Part shown: one piece after another, positions 11,301 to 18,224 of the stretch | Numbering within the stretch: position 1 is the first letter of the stretch | How the letters are laid out: each line of letters starts with the position of its first letter | Assembly (NCBI RefSeq): GCF_021462225.1 | Contig: NC_061802.1 | Location: 10,442,859 to 10,506,858 of the forward strand | Direction: 5' to 3' | From: Girardinichthys multiradiatus | Lineage: Eukaryota; Chordata; Actinopteri; Cyprinodontiformes; Goodeidae | DNA: 64,000 nucleotides | The notes under the pieces: generated by a model | Seen by the model: only the letters and a program-made list of their open reading frames with translations | Databases searched by the model: none | Told to the model about the DNA's origin: nothing | Position numbers and translations under genes: made by a program

Positions 11301-14300
11301 ACCTCAAGCAGTCAGAGTCGCAGCTGCACAGCCGACCTCTCTTGTGGGTTTCCCCACAACGGCCCTTGCAGGAGTTTTCTGTTGCACAGATAAAAATCGG
11401 AAGCTTAAAACACAACAGATCTGGACAAATCAATTTTTTTTATAGATGTACAATTTAAAACTTTATATAATAATCTCAGTATTTAGGTATTCCCTAATCC
11501 TGTTTTAGAGCACAGCATAAAATTCATGACATGGTGCGTTATCCTGCTGGAAGTAATATATAGGGGTTGGACAATGAAACTGAAACCTGGTTTTAGACCA
11601 CAATAATTTATTAGTATGGTGTAGGGCCTCCTTTTGTGGCCAAAACAGCGTCAATTCGTCTTAGGAATGACATATACAAGTCCTGCACAGTGGTCAGAGG
11701 GATTTTAAGCCATTCTTCTTGCAGGATAGTGGCCAGGTCACTACGTGATACTGGTGGAGGAAAACGTTTCCTGACTCGCGCCCCCAAAACACACCAAAGT
11801 GGCTCAATAATATTTAGATCTGGTGACTGTGCAGGTCATGGGAGATGTTCAACTTCACTTTCATGTTCATCAAACCAATCTTTCACCAGTCTTGCTGTGT
11901 GTATTGGTGCATTGTCATCCTGATACACGGCACCGCCTTCGGGATACAATGTTTGAACCATTGGATGCATATGGTCCTCAAGAATGGTTCGGTAGTCCTT
12001 GGCAGTGACGCGCCCATCTAGCACAAATATTGGGCCAAGGGAATGCCATGATATGGCAGCCCAAACCATCACTGATCCACCCCCATGCTTCACTCTGGGC
12101 ATGCAACAGTCTGGGTGGTACGCTTATTTGGGGCTTCTCCACACCGTAACTCTCCCTGGCTTGTCCCAAATGACTGATGATGATAAATAAGTACTGGTGC
12201 CCCCCAGGGGTATGTTCTATCCCCACTCCTCTTCTCTCTGTACACAAAGGACTGCACCTCATCGGACTCGTCCGTGAAACTCCTTAAGTTTGCAGACGAC
12301 ACCACTGTCATTGGACTGATCCAGGACGGTGATGAGTCTGCATACAGACAGCAGGTGGATTGGCTGATACACTGGTGCGGTCAGAACTACCTTGAACTGA
12401 ACCCACTCAAGACTGTGGAAATGGTGGTGGACTTTCGGAGAACACCACCCATATACACCCCCCTCGCCATCCTCAACAACACTGTATCGGCCGTGGACCA
12501 CTTCAGGTTCTTAGGAACCACCATCTCTGAGGACCTGAGATGGTCTTCACACATAGACACTGTTCGAAGGAAGGCCCAGCAGAGACTGAACTTCCTGAGG
12601 CAACTCAAGAAGTTCAACCTTCTACAGGAGCTGCTGGTCATCTTCTACACTGCCATCATTCAGTCTGTCCTGTCTTCATCCATCTCAGTGTGGATTGGCT
12701 CATCCACAAAACAGGACAGGTCCAGACTGCAACGAATAATCAGGAATGCAGAGAGAATAATCAGGGCTGACCTTCCCTCCATCCAGGACTTATACAGGTC
12801 TAGGGTCAAGAAAAGAGCTGCAAAAATCTCTGCAGACCCCACACACTCTGAACATAAACTGTTCAGAGTTTTACCTTCAGGCCGCCGCTACAGAGCACTG
12901 TTCACTAAAACCAGCCGCCACAGAGACAGTTTCTTCCCCCAGGCTGTTTCTCTGTCGAACATTAAATAGAGTACAAAACAACAGCATACAGATGTTGCAA
13001 ATGCACCTTTTTTATTAGATATGTGTATATTGTACATTGTAAATTGTAAATTGTAAATTTGTATATTCTGTAATGCAAAAACAGAACAAAAGAGCAAAGT
13101 GTACCGGAGGCAACTTCCTTGTTTGTATGCACGAACTTGGCAATAAAGCTGATTCTGATTCTGAAATAGAATCCACCTGTGTGTAATCAAGCCTCCCTAT
13201 AAATGGACCTGCTCTGTGATAGTCTCAGGGTTCTGTTCAAAGTGCAGAGAGCATCATGAAGACCAAGGAACACACCAGGCAGGTCCGAGATACTGTTGTG
13301 GAGAAGTTTAAAGCCGGATTTGGATACAAAAAGATTTCCCAAGCTTTAAACATCCCAAGGAGCACTGTGCAAGCAATCATATTGAAATGGAAGGAGTATC
13401 AGACCACTACAAATCTACCAAGACCCGGCCGTCCCTCTAAACTCTCATCTCGAACAAGGAGAAGATTGATCAGAGATGCAGCCAAGAGGCCCATGATCAC
13501 TCTGGATGAACTGCAGAGATCTACAGCTGAGGTGGGAGAGTCTGTCCATAGGACAACAATCAGTCGTACACTGCACAAATCTGGCCTTTATGGAAGAGTG
13601 GCAAGAAGAAAACCATTTCTCAAAGATATCCATAAAAAGTGTTGTTTAAAGTTTGCCACAAGCCACCTGAGAGACACACCAAACATGTGGAAGAAGGTGC
13701 TCTGGTCAGATGAAACCAAAATCGAACTATTTGGCCACAATGCAAAACGATATGTTTGGCGTAAAAGCAACACAGCTCATCACCCTGAACACACCATCCC
13801 CACTGTCAAACATGGTGGTGGCAGCATCATGGTTTGGGCCTGCTTTTCGTTAGCAGGGACTGGGAAGATGGTCAAAATTGATGGGGAGATGGATGGGGCG
13901 AAAAACAGGACCATTATGGAAGAAAACCTGTTGGAGTCTGCAAGAGAACTGAGACTGGGACGGAAATTTATCTTCCAACAAGACAATGATCCAAAACATG
14001 AAGCCAAATCTACAATGAAATGGTTCACAAATAAACGTATCCAGGTGTTGGAATGGCCAAGTCAAAGTCCAGACCTGAATCCAATCGAGAATCTGTGGAA
14101 AGAGCTGAAGACTGCTGTTCACGAACGCTCTCCATCCAACCTCACTGAGCTCCAGCTGTTTTACAAGGAAGAATGAGCAAGAATTTCAGTCTCTCGATGT
14201 GCAAAACTGATAGAGACAAACCCCAAGAGACTTGCAGCTGTAATTGCAGCAAAGGGTGGCGCTACAAAGTATTAACGCAAGGGGGCCGAATAATATTGCA

Positions 14301-15093
14301 CGCCAGACTTTTCAGTTTTTTATTTGTTAAAAAAGTTTGACACATGCAATAAATTTCATTCTTCTTCACGATTGTGTCCCACTTGTTGTTGATTCTTCAC
14401 AAAAAATTTGAATTTTATATCTTTATGTTTGAAGCCTGAAATGTGGCAAGAGGTCGAAAAGTTCAAGGGGGCCGAGTACTTTCGCAAGGCACTATAGATA
14501 TATCTATATATAGATATATCTATACCTATATAGATATATCTATATAGGTATATAGATATATATATATATGTGTCTGTGTGTGTGTGTGTGTGTGTTTCTG
14601 AAAAGCGATCTTACTTGTGGTGCACTGAGATTCAAAGTCTCTGCAGCACTCTTCATAGGACAGGCAGTTATAGTCACACTGACACATGTTGCCCCTGTAG
14701 TACTCAGCACCACATCGGCCTCTGCAGCTCGCTGTAGGAATGAATGCAAACAGGAAAAACTGTCAGAAATAAGGTTCTGTTGACCTGAGCCTCTTTGGGG
14801 CCCAGGCTGCATGAGGCTGCCAGAAATTGATTTCTGAAGTAGACACAGGTTCTCCCTCCGGTTAATAATCATTAACCAAGCAAACATTGATGAGTACAAG
14901 CCAAAATTTAACAGATTCCCAAAAAATATTTTAATCATTACTATGTTTTTGTGTGGACTAATATTTAAAAAAACATGTCATTAAGAGTTTTAAATGAAAC
15001 ATGCAAATTATAGAAACTATACTCACCCTGAGTTGAACTAAATTTCAAAGCACAAGCCAGCAAAGTGACAACACAAAGGATTTTGGAAGACAT
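2278..15093 (-). CDS. prg4: prg4, proteoglycan 4 (lubricin); full gene span, 13 coding exons
   Basis: The secreted mucin-like glycoprotein PRG4 lubricates joint and other surfaces and is also known in plasma and liver of fish. Thirteen minus-strand exons with consensus splice sites and consistent phases assemble into about 637 residues: signal peptide (1-20), two somatomedin-B domains (about 23-61 and 62-102), a Pro/Thr/Ser/Asp-rich linker (103-396) and a hemopexin-like C-terminus (397-637). The C-terminal blocks match human PRG4 closely as I recall it, for example EVWGVPSPIDTVFTRCNC, ESVYFFKRG and a final Cys a few residues before the stop. Vitronectin, the other SMB-plus-hemopexin family, has a single SMB with an RGD motif. 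Here there are two SMBs and no RGD beside them. The linker is far shorter than in human and lacks recognisable KEPAPTTP-type repeats. Whether this is the prg4a or prg4b paralogue cannot be said. Confidence 0.93.
2640..3262 (-). mobile_element. Degenerate Tc1-like transposon relic in the last prg4 intron
   Basis: The interval carries the common fish Tc1 signatures in antisense. These include TTGGATTTGGATCTGGACTTTGACTGG split by changes, AACACATCAATGTGC and GATGCTGCCACCACCATGTG, the reverse of the transposase segment encoding HGGGSIM. No intact frame survives and no clear inverted repeats were seen. Confidence 0.6.
3358..3486 (-). CDS. prg4: prg4 exon 13: hemopexin blade 3/4
   Basis: The acceptor CCCTTCCAG and donor AGAT/GTAAGT give 129 bases, phase 1 to phase 1. 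It encodes VSVLEPAINIRRSWRGFPST, then VTAAVSVPTNTVPEGYKYVV and FSR. This matches the PRG4 WRGLP...VTSAISLP...GYDYYAFSK pattern. Confidence 0.92.
4270..4374 (-). CDS. prg4: prg4 exon 12: Cys/basic segment within the hemopexin region
   Basis: The acceptor TGTTTACAG and donor GCAG/GTATGG give 105 bases, phase 1 at both ends. It encodes GGTVQKYSYQFGTSPTCGRK, then PLPLYTVHARMVRQA. This aligns with the human PRG4 segment containing a Cys-Pro-Gly-Arg stretch, Tyr-Pro-Val-Tyr and a basic run used as a cleavage site. Here the run of consecutive Arg is reduced to RMVRQ. Confidence 0.88.
4469..4625 (-). CDS. prg4: prg4 exon 11: hemopexin blade 2/3
   Basis: The acceptor ACATTTGCAG and donor AGAG/GTATTG give 157 bases, phase 0 to phase 1. 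It encodes GGKYWRFENDALDSGYPKVI, then KTGFDGLQGHITAALSVPQY and LNRKESVYFFKR. The YWRF...D.GYPK pattern is the hemopexin repeat signature. Confidence 0.95.
4740..4960 (-). mobile_element. Short Tc1-like relic in a prg4 intron
   Basis: Phrases such as CTTTGTAGAACCAGATTTCACTGC, AATTACAGCTG and GTCATCTGGACTTTGTCTGG (with changes) recall the 3' part of the same Tc1-like family seen at 16.2 and 37.8 kb. It has no coding capacity. Confidence 0.45.
5177..5313 (-). CDS. prg4: prg4 exon 10: hemopexin blade 1/2
   Basis: The acceptor TTTATTACAG and donor AAG/GTAAGC give 137 bases, entering in phase 1 and leaving in phase 0. It encodes GHYFWVLDRNLVPGPPKG, then EVWGVPSPIDTVFTRCNC and QDKTYIFK. The PSPIDTVFTRCNC block is near-identical to the PRG4 family and is the strongest single identifier of the gene. 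Confidence 0.95.
5399..5830 (+). mobile_element. Tc1-like relic with GTGTTCAAAAATAA terminal sequence
   Basis: It opens with ACAGTTGTGTTCAAAAATAA, a terminal sequence of a common fish Tc1 family, and a second diverged copy of that phrase (TGTTCAAAATAATAACAG) lies near 5596. A fragment from the 5' transposase region (GAAAAGGGAAAACGTATAAA) follows at about 5781. It is truncated and lies in a prg4 intron between exons 9 and 10. Confidence 0.45.
6321..6407 (-). CDS. prg4: prg4 exon 9: start of the hemopexin-like region
   Basis: The acceptor TTTACAG and donor AGAG/GTCAGT enclose 87 bases, phase 1. They encode DDSDDTNLCSGRPISG and then LTTLRNGTMVVFR. This is the conserved segment that opens the first hemopexin blade in PRG4. 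Its Cys is expected to pair with the Cys near the C-terminus. Confidence 0.93.
7080..7920 (+). mobile_element. Degenerate Tc1-like transposon in prg4 intron 8
   Basis: Scrambled remains of a Tc1 transposase in plus orientation: GACTGATGAGACAAAACTGGAAC near 7497 (DETKLE), CACCAGGACAATGATCTGAAG near 7725 (HQDNDLK) and a WFKNLKIKVLE-P-SQ stretch near 7770. Frameshifts and stops interrupt it throughout. It is antisense to prg4 and older than the other Tc1 copies here. Confidence 0.6.
8199..8744 (-). CDS. prg4: prg4 exon 8: main mucin-like exon
   Basis: This is the largest exon, 546 bases or 182 codons, bounded by CCACCTCCAG and GGAG/GTAATG in phase 1. It is open throughout and rich in Pro, Thr, Ser, Asp and Lys, with segments such as TPTLTPAGVGFPSS and EPDPKPDPSKLLPTSKPD. 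It corresponds to the mucin exon of mammalian PRG4 but is much shorter. Only loose Kx-PD-x-KP-like repetition is visible. Confidence 0.88.
9110..9830 (+). mobile_element. Degenerate Tc1-like relic in prg4 intron 7
   Basis: Recognisable fragments of a Tc1 family include GAAGGGCATTGAGCTGTACA, CTACAGTCAGAACAATAATT and a later GGTTCTGTGATGCTGTGGGC (GSVMLWA-type motif). It is interrupted and non-coding. Confidence 0.5.
9840..10085 (-). CDS. prg4: prg4 exon 7: Pro/Thr-rich linker
   Basis: The acceptor CTCTGTGGCAG and donor ACAG/GTATGT enclose 246 bases in phase 1. They encode an 82-residue Pro, Thr, Glu and Ala-rich stretch beginning DVFAEILPGDDFPTNGVGDP and including ATPAGVVFNTMTTASTG. It is a plausible O-glycosylation region. 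A related TPAGV motif recurs in the next exon, suggesting an ancient internal repeat. Confidence 0.82.
10174..10233 (-). CDS. prg4: prg4 exon 6: linker
   Basis: Sixty bases lie between TTTATCTACAG and GATG/GTGAGC, phase 1 at both ends. They encode DNNLFTPDSPAPYPLNDLSD, a Pro/Asp-rich disordered stretch. It keeps the reading frame whether or not the 30-base mini-exon is included. Confidence 0.75.
10816..10845 (-). CDS. prg4: prg4 candidate mini-exon 5 in the linker
   Basis: A 30-base segment follows TTCTCACAG and ends at CA/GTGAAG. It keeps phase 1 and adds ESTLTEDPSV, acidic and Thr/Ser-rich like the rest of the linker. The donor is weak, so the exon could be skipped or absent without altering the reading frame. 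Confidence 0.5.
11256..11378 (-). CDS. prg4: prg4 exon 4: somatomedin-B domain 2
   Basis: The acceptor TGCAACAG is followed by KNSCKGRCGETHKRGRLCSC and then DSDCLRFKQCCPDYKAHCDED, a second complete eight-Cys SMB domain. The donor is GATG/GTAAGC, phase 1; 123 bases. The intron separating it from SMB1 is 3.2 kb and almost wholly transposon sequence. Confidence 0.93.
11561..12152 (-). mobile_element. DD36E Tc1-like element, copy 1 (3'-half fragment)
   Basis: It begins with the family terminus TAGGGGTTGGACAATGAAAC after a TA (11559-11560) and reads in antisense through the C-terminal half of the transposase (HGGGSVMVWAA, QDDNAPIHTARL). It stops abruptly near 12152, where similarity to the fuller copies ends. 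The catalytic-Glu position is still GAG. It lies in the intron between the two prg4 somatomedin-B exons. Confidence 0.85.
12186..13164 (+). mobile_element. 5'-truncated L2/CR1-like LINE
   Basis: An open frame at 12193-12969 starts inside the reverse transcriptase domain (TGAPQGYVLSPLLFSLYT), passes through the catalytic FADDT motif and the NPLKTVEMVVDFRR stretch, and ends SLSNIK-stop. The 3' UTR finishes with AATAAAGCTGATTCTGATTC, the short-repeat tail typical of L2/CR1-type LINEs. The endonuclease and the N-terminal RT are missing, as expected from incomplete reverse transcription. It is unbroken over 259 codons, hence fairly young. Confidence 0.85.
13165..14494 (+). mobile_element. DD34E Tc1-like transposon, 5' end missing
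   Basis: The interval runs from internal 5' UTR sequence (AATAGAATCCACCTGTGTGT) through a nearly complete transposase gene to the right terminus CGCAAGGCACTA, followed by TA (14495-14496). The left inverted repeat is absent; the LINE tail abuts it directly. It lies antisense to prg4 in the SMB1-SMB2 intron. Confidence 0.88.
13256..14275 (+). pseudogene. Tc1-like transposase with a single nonsense codon
   Basis: It encodes a 339-codon DD34E transposase: paired HTH domain (KISQALNIPRSTVQ), GRPSKLSSR AT-hook-like linker, and catalytic D152 (WSDETK), D243 (QQDNDPKH) and E278 (NPIENLW) with 34 residues between the last two. The only visible break is TGA at codon 307 (14174-14176), where the family has Trp in KEEWA. 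After it the frame continues normally to AAKGGATKY and TAA at 14273-14275. It would make a protein lacking the last 33 residues. Confidence 0.88.
14495..14594. repeat. ATATCTATA-type palindromic repeat plus (TG)n
   Basis: Alternating AGATATATCTATA units (14495-14570) form self-complementary sequence and run into a (TG)n tract (about 14571-14594). This ends only 16 bases from the splice donor of prg4 exon 3. Confidence 0.8.
14615..14731 (-). CDS. prg4: prg4 exon 3: somatomedin-B domain 1
   Basis: After TTCCTACAG the exon reads ASCRGRCGAEYYRGNMCQC, then DYNCLSYEECCRDFESQCTT. All eight Cys of the SMB knot are present in the expected C-x3-C...CxC...C-x5-CC-x6-C spacing. It ends at A/GTAAGA in phase 1 and is 117 bases long. 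In PRG4 and vitronectin, SMB domains bind matrix partners and PAI-1. Confidence 0.93.
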
Positions 15094-15105
15094 TATGCAG
15101 AAAAT
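15027..15105 (-). CDS. prg4: prg4 exon 2: start codon and signal peptide
   Basis: The exon follows TTTATTTCAG. ATG is at 15093-15091 in the context GCATAATGTCT. It encodes MSSKILCVVTLLACALKFSS and then TQ: a short basic start, a hydrophobic core and small residues before the likely cleavage site. It ends in phase 1 at the donor CAGG/GTGAGT. The coding part is 67 bases. Confidence 0.88.
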
Positions 15106-15196
15106 CTGAAATAAAGAATACGACATAAAAATTAAACAGCCTGTTTGTTGTCATTTTTAGAAAAGACAAACTACTGCAAACACAGTGTAAACTCAC

Positions 15197-15245
15197 CTTT
15201 CCTGAGCTCCTATCTGCAGAGTCTGTGACCTGGACTCCTTTTATA
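15197..15245 (-). promoter_or_regulatory. prg4: prg4 core promoter (TATA box) and non-coding first exon
   Basis: The minus strand shows TATAAAAG at 15245-15238, followed about 30 bases later by the presumed start site (near 15213). A short leader then ends at a strong donor GGAAAG/GTGAGT (exon end 15197). The next acceptor is at 15106, giving a first intron of only 91 bases. A clear TATA box fits a tissue-restricted secreted-protein gene. Confidence 0.7.
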
Positions 15246-15990
15246 GAACCGACAAAGAGAAAAAAAGCCTGAGTTCCTGGTAATTGTTGGATCCATTCTA
15301 ATTAAAAGAACGATGATCTCACAGGGTGTAAGGAGGATTCTGAAGTCCAGACATTAGGATTTACCACAAACACTTGGAAGCACATCAACACACTTCAGTG
15401 CCAGACAGACTGCTGACTTCACAGACTTCCAAGCAGAGGGAAAAACAGAGGCTGGGGCTTGTTGTTCTGTCAGAGAACAGGGAACTTTTACATCCTTCCA
15501 GACCTTTGAGGTTAGAGACCGTCAAATAAATTAGTAACAACTTTATTTGTTCTGTTCTTTGACATTTTTTTCAATGTATATTTCTTACATATTCGGATCC
15601 TCTTTGGAAACTTTTTGAAGAAAACTTTAGCACTTAATTTATTTAATTAACTTTATTTAAAATTTATTTATTAGCAGTTTAATTTATTTTTTCCAACCAG
15701 TATTGAAATTTTGCCTTTAGCTACACAACATATATGATCTAGGTTGGTGATCTACTCTGGTATTTACATAAAATGCTGGTAAATAAACCAAAATGTCATT
15801 TTGTTTATGTTTAGAAAGTAGCCACTGACAGATTTATTGTTTTCCAGTTTTTGATGGTGCAAAAGGGTAAGTTAGGCATAAGCATGCAATGGTAACACAG
15901 GAGAAGGACAAATACGAATGAGTTAACTGTTATCAGGCATTGACCCCACAGCACTTTGTAAACTAACAGCCAGAGACCACCTTGCAAAAG
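15246..15990. other. Upstream flank of prg4, nothing recognised
   Basis: AT-rich sequence upstream of the prg4 TATA box. No coding frame, repeat family or further promoter motif could be supported by eye. Confidence 0.4.
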
Positions 15991-16390
15991 TATTTATGCC
16001 ATTTAAACTTTTAAACCTTTGACTTACAGCTACAAACTTTAATCCTTTTATCATAGATTTTATCTCATAAACCAACACAGAATAGTGCATGATTATGAAG
16101 TGTAATGGAAATGATACATGGTTTTAAATTGTTTTGACAAATAAAGTACATTTACATTTAGTCCCGAGTCATTACAAATATAGAGCCACCTTTATCTGCA
16201 GTTACAGCCTGCCAGTTTCACCCATTCCTTTTTGCAAAATTGTCAAGACTCAGTCAGATTGCATGGAGAGACTTTGACTGCATAGAGAGAATATGTGAAC
16301 ATCAATGTCCACATCTTGCCATATTCTTAATTTAGGTCTGGACTTTGACTGGTCCATTCTAACACATGAATATACTGTGTTCCAATGTGT
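15990..16390 (-). mobile_element. Tc1-like relic
   Basis: Antisense fragments of the widespread fish Tc1 family: TTTAGGTCTGGACTTTGACT, CCATTCTAACACATGAATAT and an ATTACAAATATAGAGCCACC 5' part. No transposase frame is preserved. Confidence 0.6.
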
Positions 16391-16744
16391 GTTTTCTTTT
16401 GTGTATGTATTATGACCGTTTTCTTGCTTTTTATGTTCATTAGGTCTCGTCTTATTCAGTTCTTTCCGTTGTGCTCGTTATTGTTGGGTGTTTTCTGTAT
16501 TAGTTCATTCTTTTGTGCTTAAGTGTTCTTTCCGCATCTACAGTTATTTCCTGTTAGATTTTTGTTAGATATTTCCCTGGGTTTCTTTGTGCATTTCTGC
16601 TTAGCTCCGCATCTGGTTAATTACTCTCCCTCCTTCAGCTGCTCTGCCTTTCTCTACCTCAGCTGCAACTCATTTCCTCTGAGTAGCTAATCTGGTTTGA
16701 TTGCCATTCCATCACCCTTCTCTCAGTATTCGAACCATTCATTC

Positions 16745-16828
16745 AGTCTGTCAGTCATTTTCTACCGCTCCTTCCATAGTGGGTTGCAGGGGAGCTGGTG
16801 CCTATCTCCAGCAGTCTACAGGCGAGAG
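16745..16828 (-). repeat. SINE/LINE-tail repeat, left half, split by an LTR
   Basis: CATTTTCTACCGCTCCTTCC...GGTGCCTATCTCCAGCAG matches, in antisense, the repeat at 58445-58650. It breaks off at GGCGAGAG (16828). The missing part resumes at 17951 with AGAGGCAGGTGTACACCCTG, running to about 18000. Confidence 0.75.
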
Positions 16829-17950
16829 TGTTGGACCATTTGTTTGCTGAATATTGGACCATTTGTACGTTGCTGGAGCTGCTATGCCGTCCAGCATCAT
16901 CAGCCATTTTGTACACCAGGATAGTCTGCTACTACAAATCCAGCAGGCACCGCGGCTGATGGGTCGGGGGCGTCGCAGCTCTGATGTCACAGTGGACTAT
17001 ATAAGGGCACTGGAGACACCCACCAGGGCTTTTCCAAGCGAGGAACCGAGACGCGGTTACCACGCAACTGGAGCATCATTCTGGAAAAGAAATCCCACGT
17101 AGACTTTCATTCATTTTCCCACTGGCCAGAAAACTCAGCAAATTAAGCTTACAAAAATAGGAAGGCTTGTAAGTTTCAACTTTACCGATCGAAGACGTGG
17201 ATTTAACACGTCACCAAAAAACCACGGAGGTTTCAAGGAGAATAAATTTTCATCCTTGTTTTCTTTTGTTCCAGTCGACTAGTGACGGTCCGTCATATTT
17301 TTCACCTCTCTGCCAAGGAGGCCAAAGGACGAGAACGGACCGCTCTCCTGAGTTATCCACAGACATGTGGAAACTACCCCCCGCTCCAAGGATGACTGCA
17401 CCAAGTAAAATCCGTTCGTTTTTTTATTATTTCCATTAGAAATAGCTTGGGCAGGATAGAGTAGGATTACACTCAAAGCTTCGCTTACCATAATATTCAT
17501 CCACACTCAAGGCTGTTTTATTGTGTTTAGTTAGATAATTTTTCCCCTTTTGAGTAGGACTTTGCATGTTTGATTAGGTGAAGATTATTGAATCGGAAGA
17601 GCGAGTTGTATCAGGCCTGTCGATTTAATAAATATTCACGTAGATAAAGAGAAGGCGTTTGTGTTTGTTTTTTGCAAGAGTGATTTGTCAGTCAAAATAA
17701 GGTTAAAGTTCCCCACGTTTCGGAAGAAACGGTTGATTAAACAGTGACATCTAGTAATAGTTATCAATTATTACTGAGAATTTAACAGTTGTAATTATCA
17801 AGGGCTTCTAGCCACAATTACACCAGAGGACATCTCTGGTTCCGATTCATAAATAAGGATTTTTGGTTAAGAAATACATTTTCTCAAATTATAATTTTAA
17901 ATTATAATTCTTGATAAATATTAATTAATCAACTAATCATAATCTTAACA
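16829..17950 (+). mobile_element. Solo LTR (1122 bp) with AGAG target duplication
   Basis: It starts TGTTGG and ends CTTAACA, so the ends are TG..CA with 4 bp inverted TGTT/AACA. It is flanked by AGAG on both sides (16825-16828 and 17951-17954) and sits inside an older SINE-like repeat that continues on either side. Internally it has a TATA-like GACTATATAAGGGC near 16996 and AATAAA near 17628, as expected for U3 and R. No gag or pol lies next to it, so it is a recombined solo LTR. The superfamily (Gypsy or ERV) is undetermined. A diverged relative lies at 440-1660. Confidence 0.7.
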
Positions 17951-18000
17951 AGAGGCAGGTGTACACCCTGGACAGGTCGCCAATCCATCGCAGGGCAGTA
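17951..18000 (-). repeat. SINE/LINE-tail repeat, right half
   Basis: AGAGGCAGGTGTACACCCTGGACAGGTCGCC (in parts) continues the repeat interrupted at 16828 by the LTR, again matching the uninterrupted copy near 58540-58600. Confidence 0.75.
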
Positions 18001-18049
18001 TTTAAACCACTGATTTCTAATTGCTCTCTGCTGGTTTCTTCTGTAGCCT

Positions 18050-18222
18050 CTGTTGTGTGGGTTTGGCCGGAAACAAAGGATGATTATACAGAAAAAATAC
18101 CCACTGGCTATTGTTAAGTACAGTGGAAGATCAGTAATGCTCTGGGCCCATTATTCCTTCAAATGTCCTGGGAATCTTGTTAGACTAAATGGCATTGTGA
18201 ACTCTTTTAAATACCAAGAAAT
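18050..18222 (+). mobile_element. Tc1-like relic
   Basis: Short degenerate block with AGATCAGTAATGCTCTGGGC (a SVMLWA-type transposase motif) and TGTCCTGGGAATCTTGTTAG, matching the family seen at 9.1-9.8 kb. It is non-coding. Confidence 0.5.
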
Positions 18223-18224
18223 TT

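Noticed and set aside
11245..15105. Vitronectin as the identity of the SMB/hemopexin gene
   Set aside because: There are two SMB domains, no RGD after SMB1, and the hemopexin exons match the PRG4 pattern (PSPIDTVFTRCNC).
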